Shown here: positions 1 through 8,865 of the stretch, piece after piece
How positions within the stretch are numbered: position 1 is the stretch's first letter
How the letters are laid out: every line of letters begins with the position of its first letter
Source: an uncultured Lachnospiraceae bacterium
Lineage (GTDB): Bacteria; Bacillota; Clostridia; Lachnospirales; Lachnospiraceae
NCBI GenBank assembly: GCA_947629865.1
Contig: CANRFJ010000009.1
Span: 44,028 to 108,027 of the forward strand
DNA: 64,000 nucleotides
Direction: 5' to 3'
Program-made: the position numbers and the translations under genes
The notes under the pieces: generated by a model
The model's input: the letters and a program-made list of their open reading frames with translations, nothing else
Told to the model about the DNA's origin: nothing
The model's database searches: none

Positions 1-583
1 AGGCGACGCCGTTTTCCCGAAAATAGGGAGAGGCGGCCAGACGTCGCCTCGCCGACTCCGCCTTCTCGTAAAACTCGTGGAAACATTCCAGCGCATTCAG
101 CTCAAACTGGTTTTTGCGCTTTTTTCCCTTCATATATCCATATACCCGTTTCAGTTCGCGGTTGTGGCGCTCGTAGCGTGTTAGCAGACACTCCTCCAGT
201 TTGACAGGCTCGCTCGACATCTCCTTTAAGTTCCGGTGCAGACAGCCAAGATTTTTTGCCGCCTGGGACAATCCCTGTCGACTCCGGTAATCGCAATCCT
301 CCCCGTAAAACCACTGATAGACAACATACTTTTCCCCGCTCTCCCACTCGGTGACAAGCTCGCCGTCCCTGTTGGGCAGCGCCCGATCCGTCATCTCCAT
401 ACCGCAGTCCGCCAGATGCTCCTTGATTTGGTTCTCAAAGGCAAAATGGCTTTTGATCTGGTCATATTCCCGCAGCAGACGGGGGCCTTCGTTCGTGTCC
501 AGCAGGACTGCCCCCCTTGCCCGGTATCGGTTTTTTACCTGAAAGTTGTACTTTTCTATAGTCAACTCCTGTTTATCTTCCAC
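1..583 (-). CDS. CotS-like spore-coat/aminoglycoside-kinase-fold protein (partial)
   Basis: Open frame on the minus strand from a GTG at 583 to the window edge (194 codons, 3' end missing). The GTG has an AAGGAGG ribosome-binding site a few bases upstream, which fixes the start. The translation carries blocks such as YRARGAVLLDT, YVVYQWFYGED and LGCLHRNL, the pattern of CotS/YsxE-type proteins, which have the APH/choline-kinase fold and are found in spore coats. The catalytic loop would lie beyond the edge, so activity cannot be judged. It diverges from the lipoprotein gene at 708. Kinase-fold membership is inferred from the pattern. Confidence 0.6.
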   Translation of the reverse strand, partial: MEDKQELTIEKYNFQVKNRYRARGAVLLDTNEGPRLLREYDQIKSHFAFENQIKEHLADCGMEMTDRALPNRDGELVTEWESGEKYVVYQWFYGEDCDYRSRQGLSQAAKNLGCLHRNLKEMSSEPVKLEECLLTRYERHNRELKRVYGYMKGKKRKNQFELNALECFHEFYEKAESARRRLAASPYFRENGVA

Positions 584-707
584 AAAACCCCTCCTTAACT
601 GCGCTTGTTGTCTGCCTTTAATTTTATGATTCCCTCCGGAAAATATGCCCGAAATCATATTTATTTTTTTCCGTCGTATACTGATAAAAAACCAATCGGA
701 GTATGGA

Positions 708-2456
708 ATGAAAATACGTCGTCTTATAGCCGCGGCCCTTCTGGTACTCTCCCTGACTGCCTGCGGCGTCAAGGCCGCCCCTGCCGGAGAGTCCGGCGCA
801 GCCTTCATCCAATTCACGGAGGAACTCTTTCGGGCCCGCTCCAGCTCGGACTCCCTGACCTTAAACTACACCCTGGCCCATCCGGAAAACTATGGCATTT
901 CCTCCCTCCCCAAGGGCTTCTCCCCCTTTTCGCCGGAGGATCTGTCGGCCGACGCCCTCTCCCTCGAAAACCTTCTGGCTTCTCTCCGGCAGTTTGACAA
1001 GGACTCCCTCCCCTTTGAGGAACAGGTGCTCTACGATATTCTTCGGGACAAACTGGAGACTGACCTGCAGGGCGAAAACTATGCGGCATTTTCCGAGGCG
1101 CTCGGCCCCACCACGGGCATCCAGGCGCAGCTTCCCGTCCTCCTGGCAGAATTTTCCATTGAAGACGCGACGGATTTATCGCAGTACTTTTCCCTGCTTG
1201 AGACCGTGCCGGATTATTTCGATTCCCTTCTGTCCCTGGAGGAAAAAAAGAGCCGGTGGAAGACGCTCCCCTGCCGCTCCACCCTGGACAATATCATCGC
1301 CCAGTGCGAGACGTTCCTGGCCGGTTCCGGCGCCTCCATACTGGAGGAGACCTTCCGGAAAAAGGCCTCCGGCTTTTCCTTTCTGGGGGAGGCGCAGAAG
1401 CAGGCGGCAATCGCCCGTAACCGCTCTTGCGTCGAAAAATACATTATCCCTGCCTATAACTCCCTCACGGCCGGACTAAAGCAGCTGCTCCCCATGGCCG
1501 GAGACGAGGGCTCGCTGTCCCGCTATCCCAACGGGCGGGCCTATTATCAGCATCTGGTGAGGGAAAGCACCGGCTCCTCTCTGTCTGTGCCGGAGCTTTA
1601 CAATTTAATGACAGAACAGCTGGAGACCTCGCAGAACACACTGATCGCCTATGCCGCGAAGGATCCCTCCCTGTTCTCCTCCTGCCAGAGCTATGTCACA
1701 AAATACTCCGCTCCCGACACTATCCTGGCTGTGCTGGAAAAACGCATGACGGAGGATTTTCCCCTGCTGCCAGAGGACAGCCACTACGAGGTAAAATATG
1801 TGGACGAGGCGCTTGAGGACTATTTGAGCCCCGCCTTTTATCTGACGCCGCCGTTGGATGACAGCGGAAACAATGTCATCTACATCAATAACTCCGACAA
1901 ATACGACCGCTCCTCCCTGTTCAACACACTGGCCCACGAGGGATATCCCGGACACCTCTACCAGACCTGTTACATGCACAGCCGCCACCTTCCCCTGCTC
2001 CGATACTCCCTGGACTACGGCGGCTACACCGAGGGCTGGGCCACCTACGCGGAAATTTACGCCTACAAGTACGCGGGGATTTCCAGGGACGAGGTGGGGA
2101 TTCTGCGCAATAATACGATCGCCACCCTGTGCCTGTATGGGCTGTGCGACGTGGGCGTGCACTACGAGGGCTGGGATCTGGAAAAACTGCGCTCCTTTCT
2201 AGGCAGATACGGCTCCTGGGGGGCCGGCGCAGCGGCCGCCGTCTACTCCGCCGTGGTGGACGAACCGGCTTCCTATCTGAAATACACGGTGGGCTATCTG
2301 GAGTTCGCCCGCCTCAAACAGCAGATGAAAGAAGAACTAGGCGGCGCCTTCTCTGAAAAACTCTTTCACACCTTTGTGCTGGATATGGGCCCCGCCCCCT
2401 TCGATATCCTGGCGGACTATCTTCCCGCATGGGCTTCACAAAACGGTTGCAAATAG
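708..2456 (+). CDS. DUF885 family lipoprotein, putative zinc metallopeptidase
   Basis: 582 residues from the ATG at 708; an upstream in-frame start at 645 lacks a good RBS, whereas GGAG precedes 708. An N-terminal signal ends in a lipobox (LTAC, Cys19), so the protein should be a lipoprotein on the outer face of the membrane. The zinc signature of DUF885 proteins is visible as HEGYPGH (residues 410-416) followed by EGWATYAE (Glu442). The family is peptidase-like; the substrate is unknown. The gene is followed after 76 bases by a membrane-anchored protein on the same strand, so the two may be co-transcribed. Confidence 0.8.
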   Translation: MKIRRLIAAALLVLSLTACGVKAAPAGESGAAFIQFTEELFRARSSSDSLTLNYTLAHPENYGISSLPKGFSPFSPEDLSADALSLENLLASLRQFDKDSLPFEEQVLYDILRDKLETDLQGENYAAFSEALGPTTGIQAQLPVLLAEFSIEDATDLSQYFSLLETVPDYFDSLLSLEEKKSRWKTLPCRSTLDNIIAQCETFLAGSGASILEETFRKKASGFSFLGEAQKQAAIARNRSCVEKYIIPAYNSLTAGLKQLLPMAGDEGSLSRYPNGRAYYQHLVRESTGSSLSVPELYNLMTEQLETSQNTLIAYAAKDPSLFSSCQSYVTKYSAPDTILAVLEKRMTEDFPLLPEDSHYEVKYVDEALEDYLSPAFYLTPPLDDSGNNVIYINNSDKYDRSSLFNTLAHEGYPGHLYQTCYMHSRHLPLLRYSLDYGGYTEGWATYAEIYAYKYAGISRDEVGILRNNTIATLCLYGLCDVGVHYEGWDLEKLRSFLGRYGSWGAGAAAAVYSAVVDEPASYLKYTVGYLEFARLKQQMKEELGGAFSEKLFHTFVLDMGPAPFDILADYLPAWASQNGCK

Positions 2457-2532
2457 TCGCTTTTATTGCTATACTTTCCATATTGGCAGTATCCGCCCTG
2501 TACGCTGCGGGCTGCTGGAAAGGATTTGGGCT

Positions 2533-3702
2533 ATGACGAAGCAGATATCACAGAAAAAACCGAAGAAAAAAAGAAGAATACCCCTTTTAGTCAAATTACT
2601 GTTTGTGCTGCTCATTATTCTGGCAGCGACATTCGCCGTCTTCTTTTTTTACATGAGGCGGCAGACAGAGCCTTCCCGCATCGCCGACAATTATGTGTCC
2701 GTGTTTATGTCGAAGAACACATCTGCGCTCTTTGACGTCATGGGCTTTGAGCGGGATACCTTTATCACGCCGGAGACACTGTCCGCCTCCCTGGAAGAAC
2801 GCCAGAAGTACAGCACGATTTCTTCCTATGGAATGGTAGAATATTCGTCGGACGATCCGGACAACATGCGCCAGTACAGCATACAGTACTGGAACGACAA
2901 CCGCGGAAATCCCTACACCCAGACGCTGGTTCTGAATAATTCAGAGCCAAAACTCTACTATTTATTTGATAACTGGAAGATTGACACCTCTGAATTTCTC
3001 GCCAGAAACTGTGTCATCACCGCTCCGATGGGCGCTGAGGTGAAAGTAGATGACGTCACCCTGACCTCGGAGATGGCGGAGAGCGGCGGGACGGATACCA
3101 TCACCTACCGCCTTGGAAATCTCTTTGCCGGAACGCATACCCTGACAGTTCTCATGGACAGCTTCAACGAATTCCACACCAGCATTTATCTGGACGGCGG
3201 GGATTACAACGACCGGCCCCTCTACACGGTAACTCCCAGTATGCTTCAGATCACCGATCAGACGAGGGAGATGCTGGAGAAGGAAGCGGAAGACCTGATC
3301 ACCGCCATATATGACCGCGCCCTTGAGGGTGAATCCTTTGATAAACTATCCCAGAAATTTACAGTGGAGGAGAGCGCTCGGAGCGGACTGGAGCAGGCTT
3401 TCCAGACATTGATTACCAACAATATCGACTCCTCCACCCATCTGACGGGAGTGGACTTCGACTCCTTTTCTTCCACCTCAGGCTCCGCCTATGCGGAGGA
3501 TCACTGCTATGCAGTCAAAATCACCACGGAGACCAGATATACCGCCTCCAGTTATGTGGCGGGGAGCGGGCAGACGGCCGCGGGGAGCCGGAGCACCGCG
3601 GGCAATTCCCTCTTTACCACTACGTTCCACTACAAAAACGGCGCCTGGTCTGTCTTTAGCAGCACTGCTTTTGAGTCCTGCGTCTACTATATGAGATACT
3701 GA
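2533..3702 (+). CDS. single-pass membrane-anchored protein with TcaA-like layout
   Basis: 389 residues from the ATG at 2533, which has AAAGGA about 8 bases upstream; longer in-frame extensions overlap the previous gene and look non-coding. A lysine/arginine-rich cytoplasmic tail (KKPKKKRR) precedes one hydrophobic segment at about residues 17-40, leaving roughly 350 residues outside. The external part has a block resembling a small beta-domain (NCVITAPMGAEVKVDD ... GTHTLTV) between two alpha/beta regions, reminiscent of TcaA/YvbJ-type cell-envelope proteins. That resemblance is my inference; no catalytic motif is seen. A Ser/Gly-rich stretch near the C-terminus is low complexity. Confidence 0.5.
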   Translation: MTKQISQKKPKKKRRIPLLVKLLFVLLIILAATFAVFFFYMRRQTEPSRIADNYVSVFMSKNTSALFDVMGFERDTFITPETLSASLEERQKYSTISSYGMVEYSSDDPDNMRQYSIQYWNDNRGNPYTQTLVLNNSEPKLYYLFDNWKIDTSEFLARNCVITAPMGAEVKVDDVTLTSEMAESGGTDTITYRLGNLFAGTHTLTVLMDSFNEFHTSIYLDGGDYNDRPLYTVTPSMLQITDQTREMLEKEAEDLITAIYDRALEGESFDKLSQKFTVEESARSGLEQAFQTLITNNIDSSTHLTGVDFDSFSSTSGSAYAEDHCYAVKITTETRYTASSYVAGSGQTAAGSRSTAGNSLFTTTFHYKNGAWSVFSSTAFESCVYYMRY

Positions 3703-3733
3703 TACGGGCAATTACCCGTGGGAAATTACCCGT

Positions 3734-3784
3734 GTGAGGTCGTCCGCGGGAAAATTACAGTGAGGTCGTCCGCGGGAAAATTAC
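3734..3784. repeat. 26-bp tandem direct repeat upstream of pckA
   Basis: The 25-base unit beginning GTGAGGTCGTCCGCGGG occurs at 3734-3758 and again, identically, at 3760-3784. Just upstream, 3704-3730 holds shorter copies of the (G)AAATTACCCGTG element, and ACGGGCAATTACCCGT is a near-palindrome. The second copy ends 2 bases before the pckA -35 box. Confidence 0.8.
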
Positions 3785-3786
3785 CG

Positions 3787-3815
3787 TTGACTTTTTGCCC
3801 AAAAAAATCTATACT
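3787..3815 (+). promoter_or_regulatory. sigma-A type promoter of pckA
   Basis: TTGACT at 3787-3792 and TATACT at 3810-3815, separated by exactly 17 bases. Transcription would start near 3822, about 50 bases ahead of the pckA ATG. Confidence 0.8.
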
Positions 3816-3873
3816 TACATTAAAAATGTCCTATCAGCCTGACGGCAAATAAAATTACAGGAGGTTTCATAAA

Positions 3874-5565
3874 ATGGCAACAAAAGCAAATTACAAACTG
3901 GAAGAAATCGGCGCCGGCAAGGTGGGTTTCTCCAAAACCCGCGCAATCATAGAAGCCGGCTTCTATGGCAACAATGTAGTAAAGGTAAATACCCTCAAAG
4001 AAGCATATAATCTGGCAAAGAACTCACCGGGAACCATCGTGACAGACATGCCTGTTTACCGGGGCGAGGAATTCGGCCTGGAACCGGACGCAAAGGTTCT
4101 CCTTTTCAACGACGGCGCCGTAACCGGACGTTATGCCGCCGCCCGCCGCATTAAGGGCGAGCCGGGCGTTGACGCTCCGAAGCTGGATAAAGTCGTTATG
4201 GACGCCCTCTACAAGACGCGTTTCAAAAAATTATACCACGCACAGGTATTCGTCGGCCTGGATCCGGAATTTATGGTAAAGGCTCACCTTCTGATTCCGG
4301 AGGGCGAGGAAAATCTTATGTATAACTGGATGCTGAATTTCCAGTACATGTCCGACTGCTATGTAAAAATGTACAAAGAGTCCAAGCCTGTCGGCGACGG
4401 CAAAGAGGCGGATATCTATATTTTCTCCGATCCGCAGTGGAAGCCGACCGCCAGTCCGGACGTGGACTACAGCTGCCTGAGCGACGACCAGACGCTGTGC
4501 TACTTTGACACAGACGAAAACTGCGCCGCCATTCTCGGCATGAAATACTTCGGCGAGCACAAAAAAGGTACGCTGACCATGGCATGGGCCATTGCAAACC
4601 GCAACGGCTACGCTTCCTGCCACGGCGGCCAGAAGGAGTACACGCTGTCTGACGGCTCCAAATATGTAGCATCTGTATTTGGTCTGTCCGGCTCCGGTAA
4701 ATCTACTCTGACTCATGCAAAGCATGACGGCAAATACGGCGTTACCGTACTTCACGACGACGCCTTCATCATCAACACCGACACCTGTGCCTCCATCGCA
4801 CTGGAGCCGACATACTTCGACAAGACAGCCGATTATCCGACCGGCTGCCCGGACAACAAATATCTGCTTACCGCCCAGAACTGTTCCGCTACGATGGACG
4901 AGGACGGCAAGATTCAGTTAGTGACAGAGGATATCCGCAATGGCAACGGGCGCGCCATCAAATCCAAACTGTGGTCTCCAAACCGCGTGGATAAGATTGA
5001 CGCTCCGGTAAATTCCATTTTCTGGATTATGAAGGATCCCTGTATCCCACCCGTTGTAAAACTGAAGGGCGCTGCTCTGGCATCTGTCATGGGCGCTACC
5101 CTTGCCACCAAGACTTCCACAGCCGAGCGCGTGAAGGCCGGTACCGACTTAAACGCACTCCGCATCGTGCCTTACGCAAACCCATTCCGCACCTATCCGC
5201 TGGTAAATGACTACGAGAAGTTCAAGAAGTTAGTAGAGGAAAAGAACGTGGACTGCTACATCGTAAACACCGGCGATTTCATGGGCAAAAAGGTGCAGCC
5301 GAAAGATACTCTCGGTATTTTGGAGGCCATTGTGGAAAAGAGAGCCAGCTTCAAGCAGTGGGGGCCGTTTGAGGACATCGAGATTATGGACTGGGAGGGC
5401 TTTGTTCCCGACCTGAACGACGCCAGCTACAAAGAGGCATTAAAGAGCGCCATGCAGAACCGTGTAAATGCGGTAGAGAACTTCGCCAAAGATAAGGGCG
5501 GCTATGACAAGCTTCCGGACGAGGCGCTGGCTGCACTGAAGAAACTGGTAGACGCACTGGCATAA
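3874..5565 (+). CDS. pckA: phosphoenolpyruvate carboxykinase (ATP)
   Basis: 563 residues; AGGAGG lies 9 bases upstream of the ATG. The enzyme interconverts oxaloacetate + ATP and PEP + CO2 + ADP; in gut anaerobes it often runs in the CO2-fixing direction. The P-loop GLSGSGKST is at residues 270-278 and the second kinase motif HDDAF at 294-298, typical of the ATP-dependent class. The length is slightly above the usual 530-540. It stands alone between its own promoter (3787-3815) and a strong terminator (5634-5673), so it is a single-gene transcript. The tandem repeats just upstream of the promoter are candidate operator sites. Confidence 0.95.
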   Translation: MATKANYKLEEIGAGKVGFSKTRAIIEAGFYGNNVVKVNTLKEAYNLAKNSPGTIVTDMPVYRGEEFGLEPDAKVLLFNDGAVTGRYAAARRIKGEPGVDAPKLDKVVMDALYKTRFKKLYHAQVFVGLDPEFMVKAHLLIPEGEENLMYNWMLNFQYMSDCYVKMYKESKPVGDGKEADIYIFSDPQWKPTASPDVDYSCLSDDQTLCYFDTDENCAAILGMKYFGEHKKGTLTMAWAIANRNGYASCHGGQKEYTLSDGSKYVASVFGLSGSGKSTLTHAKHDGKYGVTVLHDDAFIINTDTCASIALEPTYFDKTADYPTGCPDNKYLLTAQNCSATMDEDGKIQLVTEDIRNGNGRAIKSKLWSPNRVDKIDAPVNSIFWIMKDPCIPPVVKLKGAALASVMGATLATKTSTAERVKAGTDLNALRIVPYANPFRTYPLVNDYEKFKKLVEEKNVDCYIVNTGDFMGKKVQPKDTLGILEAIVEKRASFKQWGPFEDIEIMDWEGFVPDLNDASYKEALKSAMQNRVNAVENFAKDKGGYDKLPDEALAALKKLVDALA

Positions 5566-5633
5566 AGAATAATGGCGCCGCACGGTTAATATGTAATCTA
5601 CGTTTTATCGACACAGGTTTTATATAACATGGT

Positions 5634-5673
5634 AACAGCCGCCCTGCGAATTTCGCAGGGCGGCTGTTTTGCT
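5634..5673 (+). terminator. intrinsic terminator after pckA
   Basis: Perfect inverted repeat AACAGCCGCCCTGCGAA (5634-5650) and its complement (5652-5668), followed by a T-rich tail. Confidence 0.9.
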
Positions 5674-5719
5674 TTATTACGGGGATTTTCTGTAACTTTG
5701 TCTATTTCTAAAAAATAAC

Positions 5720-5929
5720 TTACCAGGCATGATTCCCGGTTGCAATCAAACTGTCAATATCCTCAAATGCGTTTTCAATTCGTTCTGTATGATACCCCCA
5801 ATAACCATCGTATATTTCCTGTGTAATGCCGTGATTATCCCATTCTTTCAAAATCTCACCTGTTGGCATGTGTTTATAGCTGGCGTAATATTCCAGCAGA
5901 TATGAAAAGAACTCCATTTCCTCGCTCAT
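5720..5929 (-). CDS. DUF3791 family small protein
   Basis: 69 residues. The pattern FFSYLLEYYASYKHMPTGEIL ... IYDGYWGYHTERIENAFEDID agrees with the DUF3791 family, small proteins usually found in tandem with DUF3990-type genes in Clostridia. The start follows the upstream gene's stop by only 5 bases, so they are co-translated. Function is unknown. The neighbouring DUF3990 partner appears to be reduced to a remnant (6177-6299). Confidence 0.6.
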   Translation of the reverse strand: MSEEMEFFSYLLEYYASYKHMPTGEILKEWDNHGITQEIYDGYWGYHTERIENAFEDIDSLIATGNHAW

Positions 5930-5934
5930 ATTGA

Positions 5935-6180
5935 TTATTCCCCCTTTATATAAATTGAATTTCTTGGATTGCCTGTGTTTTTTTCACATTCCCATATTTC
6001 AAACAGAGCTTCCGCGCCAAAATCCGTCATTCCCAGTTCACTATTTTCAAGCATATTATGCGTTTGTGAACACACAAACGCTCTAAGCGCCTCCATCGGA
6101 GACATTCCGTATTTCGCCAAAATCATCTTTGCGACTTCGATATTATAATAATCAATTATTTCCGGTTCAAGTCGTTTCAT
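5935..6180 (-). CDS. small conserved protein of the DUF3990/DUF3791 cluster
   Basis: 81 residues from the ATG at 6180; a GTG two codons upstream is also possible. I chose the ATG because it overlaps the preceding stop codon in an ATGA arrangement and has AAGG at the right distance. The translation (LEPEIIDYYNIEVAKMILAKYGMSP ... IWECEKNTGNP) shows no catalytic motif and looks like a small helical partner protein. It is the middle member of three very tightly packed short ORFs and is probably an antitoxin-like or chaperone-like partner; this is inference only. Confidence 0.5.
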   Translation of the reverse strand: MKRLEPEIIDYYNIEVAKMILAKYGMSPMEALRAFVCSQTHNMLENSELGMTDFGAEALFEIWECEKNTGNPRNSIYIKGE

Positions 6181-6299
6181 ATGCACCTTACCTCAACTAA
6201 TTCTAAAATAGAAATTGCCCTGTCTGTCTTAAAGGCATATTGATCTCTTAACTTTTGTGGAAGCAATAATTGAATTGCTATGTCCTCTGTAAATCTCAT
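6177..6299 (-). pseudogene. 40-residue ORF, probable C-terminal remnant of a DUF3990-type gene
   Basis: ATG at 6299, stop TGA at 6177-6179, overlapping the next start. The translation MRFTEDIAIQLLLPQKLRDQ ... ends with a stretch like the C-terminus of DUF3990 proteins (LL.QKL.DQY.FKT..A...L). DUF3990 proteins are normally about 150-170 residues and lie directly upstream of the two small proteins seen here, so the N-terminal three quarters appear to be lost. An intact 40-residue protein cannot be excluded, as a weak purine-rich RBS is present. Confidence 0.4.
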
Positions 6300-6315
6300 C
6301 TTTCCCTTTTTTATT

Positions 6316-7980
6316 TTACCATGGATTGCATGGGAAAACAACGGTTATGGTTGTTCCCCTGTTCACGGCGCTGACGAGTTCCAGTCTGGCATTGTGAAGT
6401 TTCACCGCGTGCTTGACGATGGAAAGTCCAAGTCCGGTACCGCCCAGTTCCCTTGAGCGGCTTTTATCTACCTGATAAAACCGCTCAAAAATGCGTTCCT
6501 GATGCTCAGGAGAAATACCGATTCCCGTGTCGCTGACAGAAAAGACGACGCTCTCTCCCTCCCTTTTAACCGTTACTGCAACCGTTCCGCCGCTGTGATT
6601 GTACTTGATGGCGTTATCACAAAGGTTATAGACAATACTCTGCAACAACTGCGGTATGCCGGAAATCCGGGCGGGTTCTCCCTCGACTGTAATCGTGACA
6701 TTTGCGCTCTCCCGCTCTGCGGACAGCCGCTTTATTGTTTCCTGCGCCAGGGCATACAAATCCGTATCCTCCCGGCCCATGCCGTCGGCTCCCTCGTCCA
6801 ACTGGGATAACCGGATAATATCCTCTACCAGATAAATCAGCCGTTTCGCCTCTGCGTGAATCTGGTGGTAAAATTCTGTCATATCCCCTTCTTTTACCAT
6901 TCCCTCCTCCAGAAGTTCCGCACGTCCGGCGATTGCGTGCAGGGGCGTCTTCAGTTCATGCGACACATTGGCCGTAAACTCCCGCCGGATCTGTTCTGCG
7001 CGCTCTTTTTCAGTTACATCAAGCGCCAGCAAAACGGCGCCGGATACGCTGCTACCGGAAACAACCGGACTTACCTCCAGCTGATACCTTCCTCCTGCCA
7101 GATCTATGACTTTCTCTCCGTGCAGCCCCTTTTCCAATTGAAAAAGGAGATCCGATATCCCAATGCTTCGGTTTACAGACAGGATATGCTGCCCAATGCA
7201 GGAATCATCTGTCTCAAATAACCGTCGAGCCGCAGGATTAATGGTGAGAATCCTCTCCCTGTCATTCAAAAGAATAATGCCCTCGGCCATATTCTCTGTC
7301 ACCGCTTCAAATTCATTCTGCTTCTGTTTCAATTCCTCCCGCTGCCCTTTAATCTGTCTCTGCTGATTATCAATACGGCCGAGAAGCGGGGATAATTCAT
7401 CATACCCCTCGTTACTGAGCGGGTTCTCCAGATCCAAATCGTTCAGGGGAGATACAATGCTCTTTGAGAGGCGGGAAGCCAGCACAAGGGACAGGACGAC
7501 CGCTATGACGAAAATAATACCGATCGGCTGCACCATTCCGAGAAGAAGTGTCAGCAGCGTATTCTGTGAAATAGAAAGCCGAAGCACTGTGCCGTCCGGC
7601 AATCTCTCTGCACAGTACAGCGCCCGCTCCATCAGAGTGGAGGAGTAACGGGAACTCTCTCCCACTCCCTCCGCCAACGCCTGTTTAATTTCCTCCCGCT
7701 CCAGATGGTTTTCCATCTCGTCTGAATTGGATTTACTGTCATACAGCACAGCACCGTCTGTTCCAATCCAGGTAATCCTGTACTCCGTGGCATCCAGCCC
7801 CTTGAGATATTCAAGCCCCTCGTTTTCAAGCGCCCGCGCTGCAAGATTTGTCTGCATTTTGAGCTGGTTGCGCTGGACGCCCCCAAAATACTCATACAGC
7901 ACGCCCATAAACAGCGCCGCCGATGCCAGAAACACGGCAACCGCCACAAAGCAGATCGAGCGAAAAATTCGTTTTGTCAC
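6316..7980 (-). CDS. phoR: sensor histidine kinase of the phosphate two-component system (PhoR-like)
   Basis: 554 residues from a GTG at 7980, preceded by GGAGG at 5-base spacing; an ATG at 7992 and a longer frame to 8022 lie upstream but without that spacing. Order: TM helix, about 120-residue extracellular sensor domain, second TM, HAMP-like linker, PAS domain (LNDRERILTINPAA), HisKA box SHELKTPL with the phosphorylated His near residue 341, then the HATPase N, G1 (DTGIGIS) and G2 (GGTGLGLS) boxes. It phosphorylates the PhoB-like regulator encoded just upstream. An unusual structured spacer (7991-8121) separates the two genes. Confidence 0.9.
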   Translation of the reverse strand: MTKRIFRSICFVAVAVFLASAALFMGVLYEYFGGVQRNQLKMQTNLAARALENEGLEYLKGLDATEYRITWIGTDGAVLYDSKSNSDEMENHLEREEIKQALAEGVGESSRYSSTLMERALYCAERLPDGTVLRLSISQNTLLTLLLGMVQPIGIIFVIAVVLSLVLASRLSKSIVSPLNDLDLENPLSNEGYDELSPLLGRIDNQQRQIKGQREELKQKQNEFEAVTENMAEGIILLNDRERILTINPAARRLFETDDSCIGQHILSVNRSIGISDLLFQLEKGLHGEKVIDLAGGRYQLEVSPVVSGSSVSGAVLLALDVTEKERAEQIRREFTANVSHELKTPLHAIAGRAELLEEGMVKEGDMTEFYHQIHAEAKRLIYLVEDIIRLSQLDEGADGMGREDTDLYALAQETIKRLSAERESANVTITVEGEPARISGIPQLLQSIVYNLCDNAIKYNHSGGTVAVTVKREGESVVFSVSDTGIGISPEHQERIFERFYQVDKSRSRELGGTGLGLSIVKHAVKLHNARLELVSAVNRGTTITVVFPCNPW

Positions 7981-7990
7981 ACTATCCTCC

Positions 7991-8121
7991 ATTCCGGAGC
8001 GCAGCGACGGAAGTACGAGCAAAAAGCAGCGTAGCTGTTTTTGCTCTGTACATCAATGTTATTTGTGGCGCTCCGACACAAATAGTTGTGTGAAAAATAG
8101 CTATCGAGTTATTTTTCACAC
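7991..8121. repeat. cluster of nested hairpins between phoB and phoR
   Basis: Three consecutive inverted repeats: AGCAAAAAGCAGC with GCTGTTTTTGCT (8018-8045), ATTTGTG/CACAAAT (8061-8083), and a 12-bp perfect stem GTGTGAAAAATA (8088-8099 with 8110-8121). CGGAGCGC near 7995 is also complementary to GCGCTCCG near 8068, which would enclose the first stem. The last stem includes the phoB stop codon. In the mRNA this would sit between phoB and the phoR RBS and could tune the expression ratio or be a small REP/MITE-like insertion. Confidence 0.7.
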
Positions 8122-8790
8122 TAATCCCTCCAGACGGTACCCTACGCCGCGCACTGTCCGGATATAATCCCCACAACTTCCAAGTTTTGTGCGCAGGGTG
8201 CCAATATGCACATCTACTGTTCTTGTTTCTCCAATAAAATCTGAACCCCAAATACTCGAAAGCAGTTGCTCACGGGTAAATACCAGGCCGGGATTCTCCA
8301 TAAACTTTTTCAATAGTTCATATTCCTTATAAGTGAGTTGTACCTGCGCGCCGTCTGCCAGAACCGTGTGCTCTCCCGTATTCATTGTCAGACTGCGTAT
8401 CTTCAGAACTTTTACGCCGTCCGCGGGCTCTGTGCGCCGCAGCACCGCTTTTACGCGGGATACCATTTCCATCATGCCAAAGGGCTTTGCAAGGTAATCA
8501 TCTGCTCCCAGATCCAGTCCGATTACCTTATCGTATTCCGTTCCCTTCGCAGTGGCCATTATAACCGGAATCTCCGCTGTTGCGGCATTGTGGCGCAATC
8601 GCTTCAGAATTTCTATCCCGTCTTCCCCCGGAAGCATAATATCCAGCATAATAAGCCTCGGGCGCTCTGCCTTTATCGCTTCAAAAAGAGTTGCTCCGCT
8701 GGCAAATCCTCTCGCTTCAAATCCGGCGGAATTTAGGGCGTATATCATCAGATCCCTGATTCCATTATCGTCCTCGACACAAAATATCAT
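8116..8790 (-). CDS. phoB: phosphate response regulator, OmpR/PhoB family
   Basis: 224 residues. Receiver domain with acidic pocket EDD (residues 6-8), phospho-acceptor Asp50 in LIMLDIMLP and Lys102 in LAKPFG; C-terminal winged helix (LTYKEYELLKKFMENPG ... RTVDVHIGTLRTKLG). When phosphorylated by PhoR it should bind Pho boxes such as the one upstream of pstS. It lies downstream of phoU and has its own sigma-A promoter (8825-8853), so phoBR can be transcribed both from the pst promoter and independently. Confidence 0.92.
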   Translation of the reverse strand: MIFCVEDDNGIRDLMIYALNSAGFEARGFASGATLFEAIKAERPRLIMLDIMLPGEDGIEILKRLRHNAATAEIPVIMATAKGTEYDKVIGLDLGADDYLAKPFGMMEMVSRVKAVLRRTEPADGVKVLKIRSLTMNTGEHTVLADGAQVQLTYKEYELLKKFMENPGLVFTREQLLSSIWGSDFIGETRTVDVHIGTLRTKLGSCGDYIRTVRGVGYRLEGLV

Positions 8791-8824
8791 ATCAGCACCT
8801 CACTTCTATCTCTATGCCAGTTCC

Positions 8825-8853
8825 ATTATACAACTCTCCGCCAGGCAATTCAA
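8825..8853 (-). promoter_or_regulatory. promoter of phoB-phoR
   Basis: Minus-strand TTGAAT (8853-8848) and TATAAT (8830-8825) with a 17-base spacer, located between phoU and phoB. It would give basal expression of the two-component pair when the pst promoter is off. Confidence 0.75.
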
Positions 8854-8865
8854 CGGTAGGCGTAC

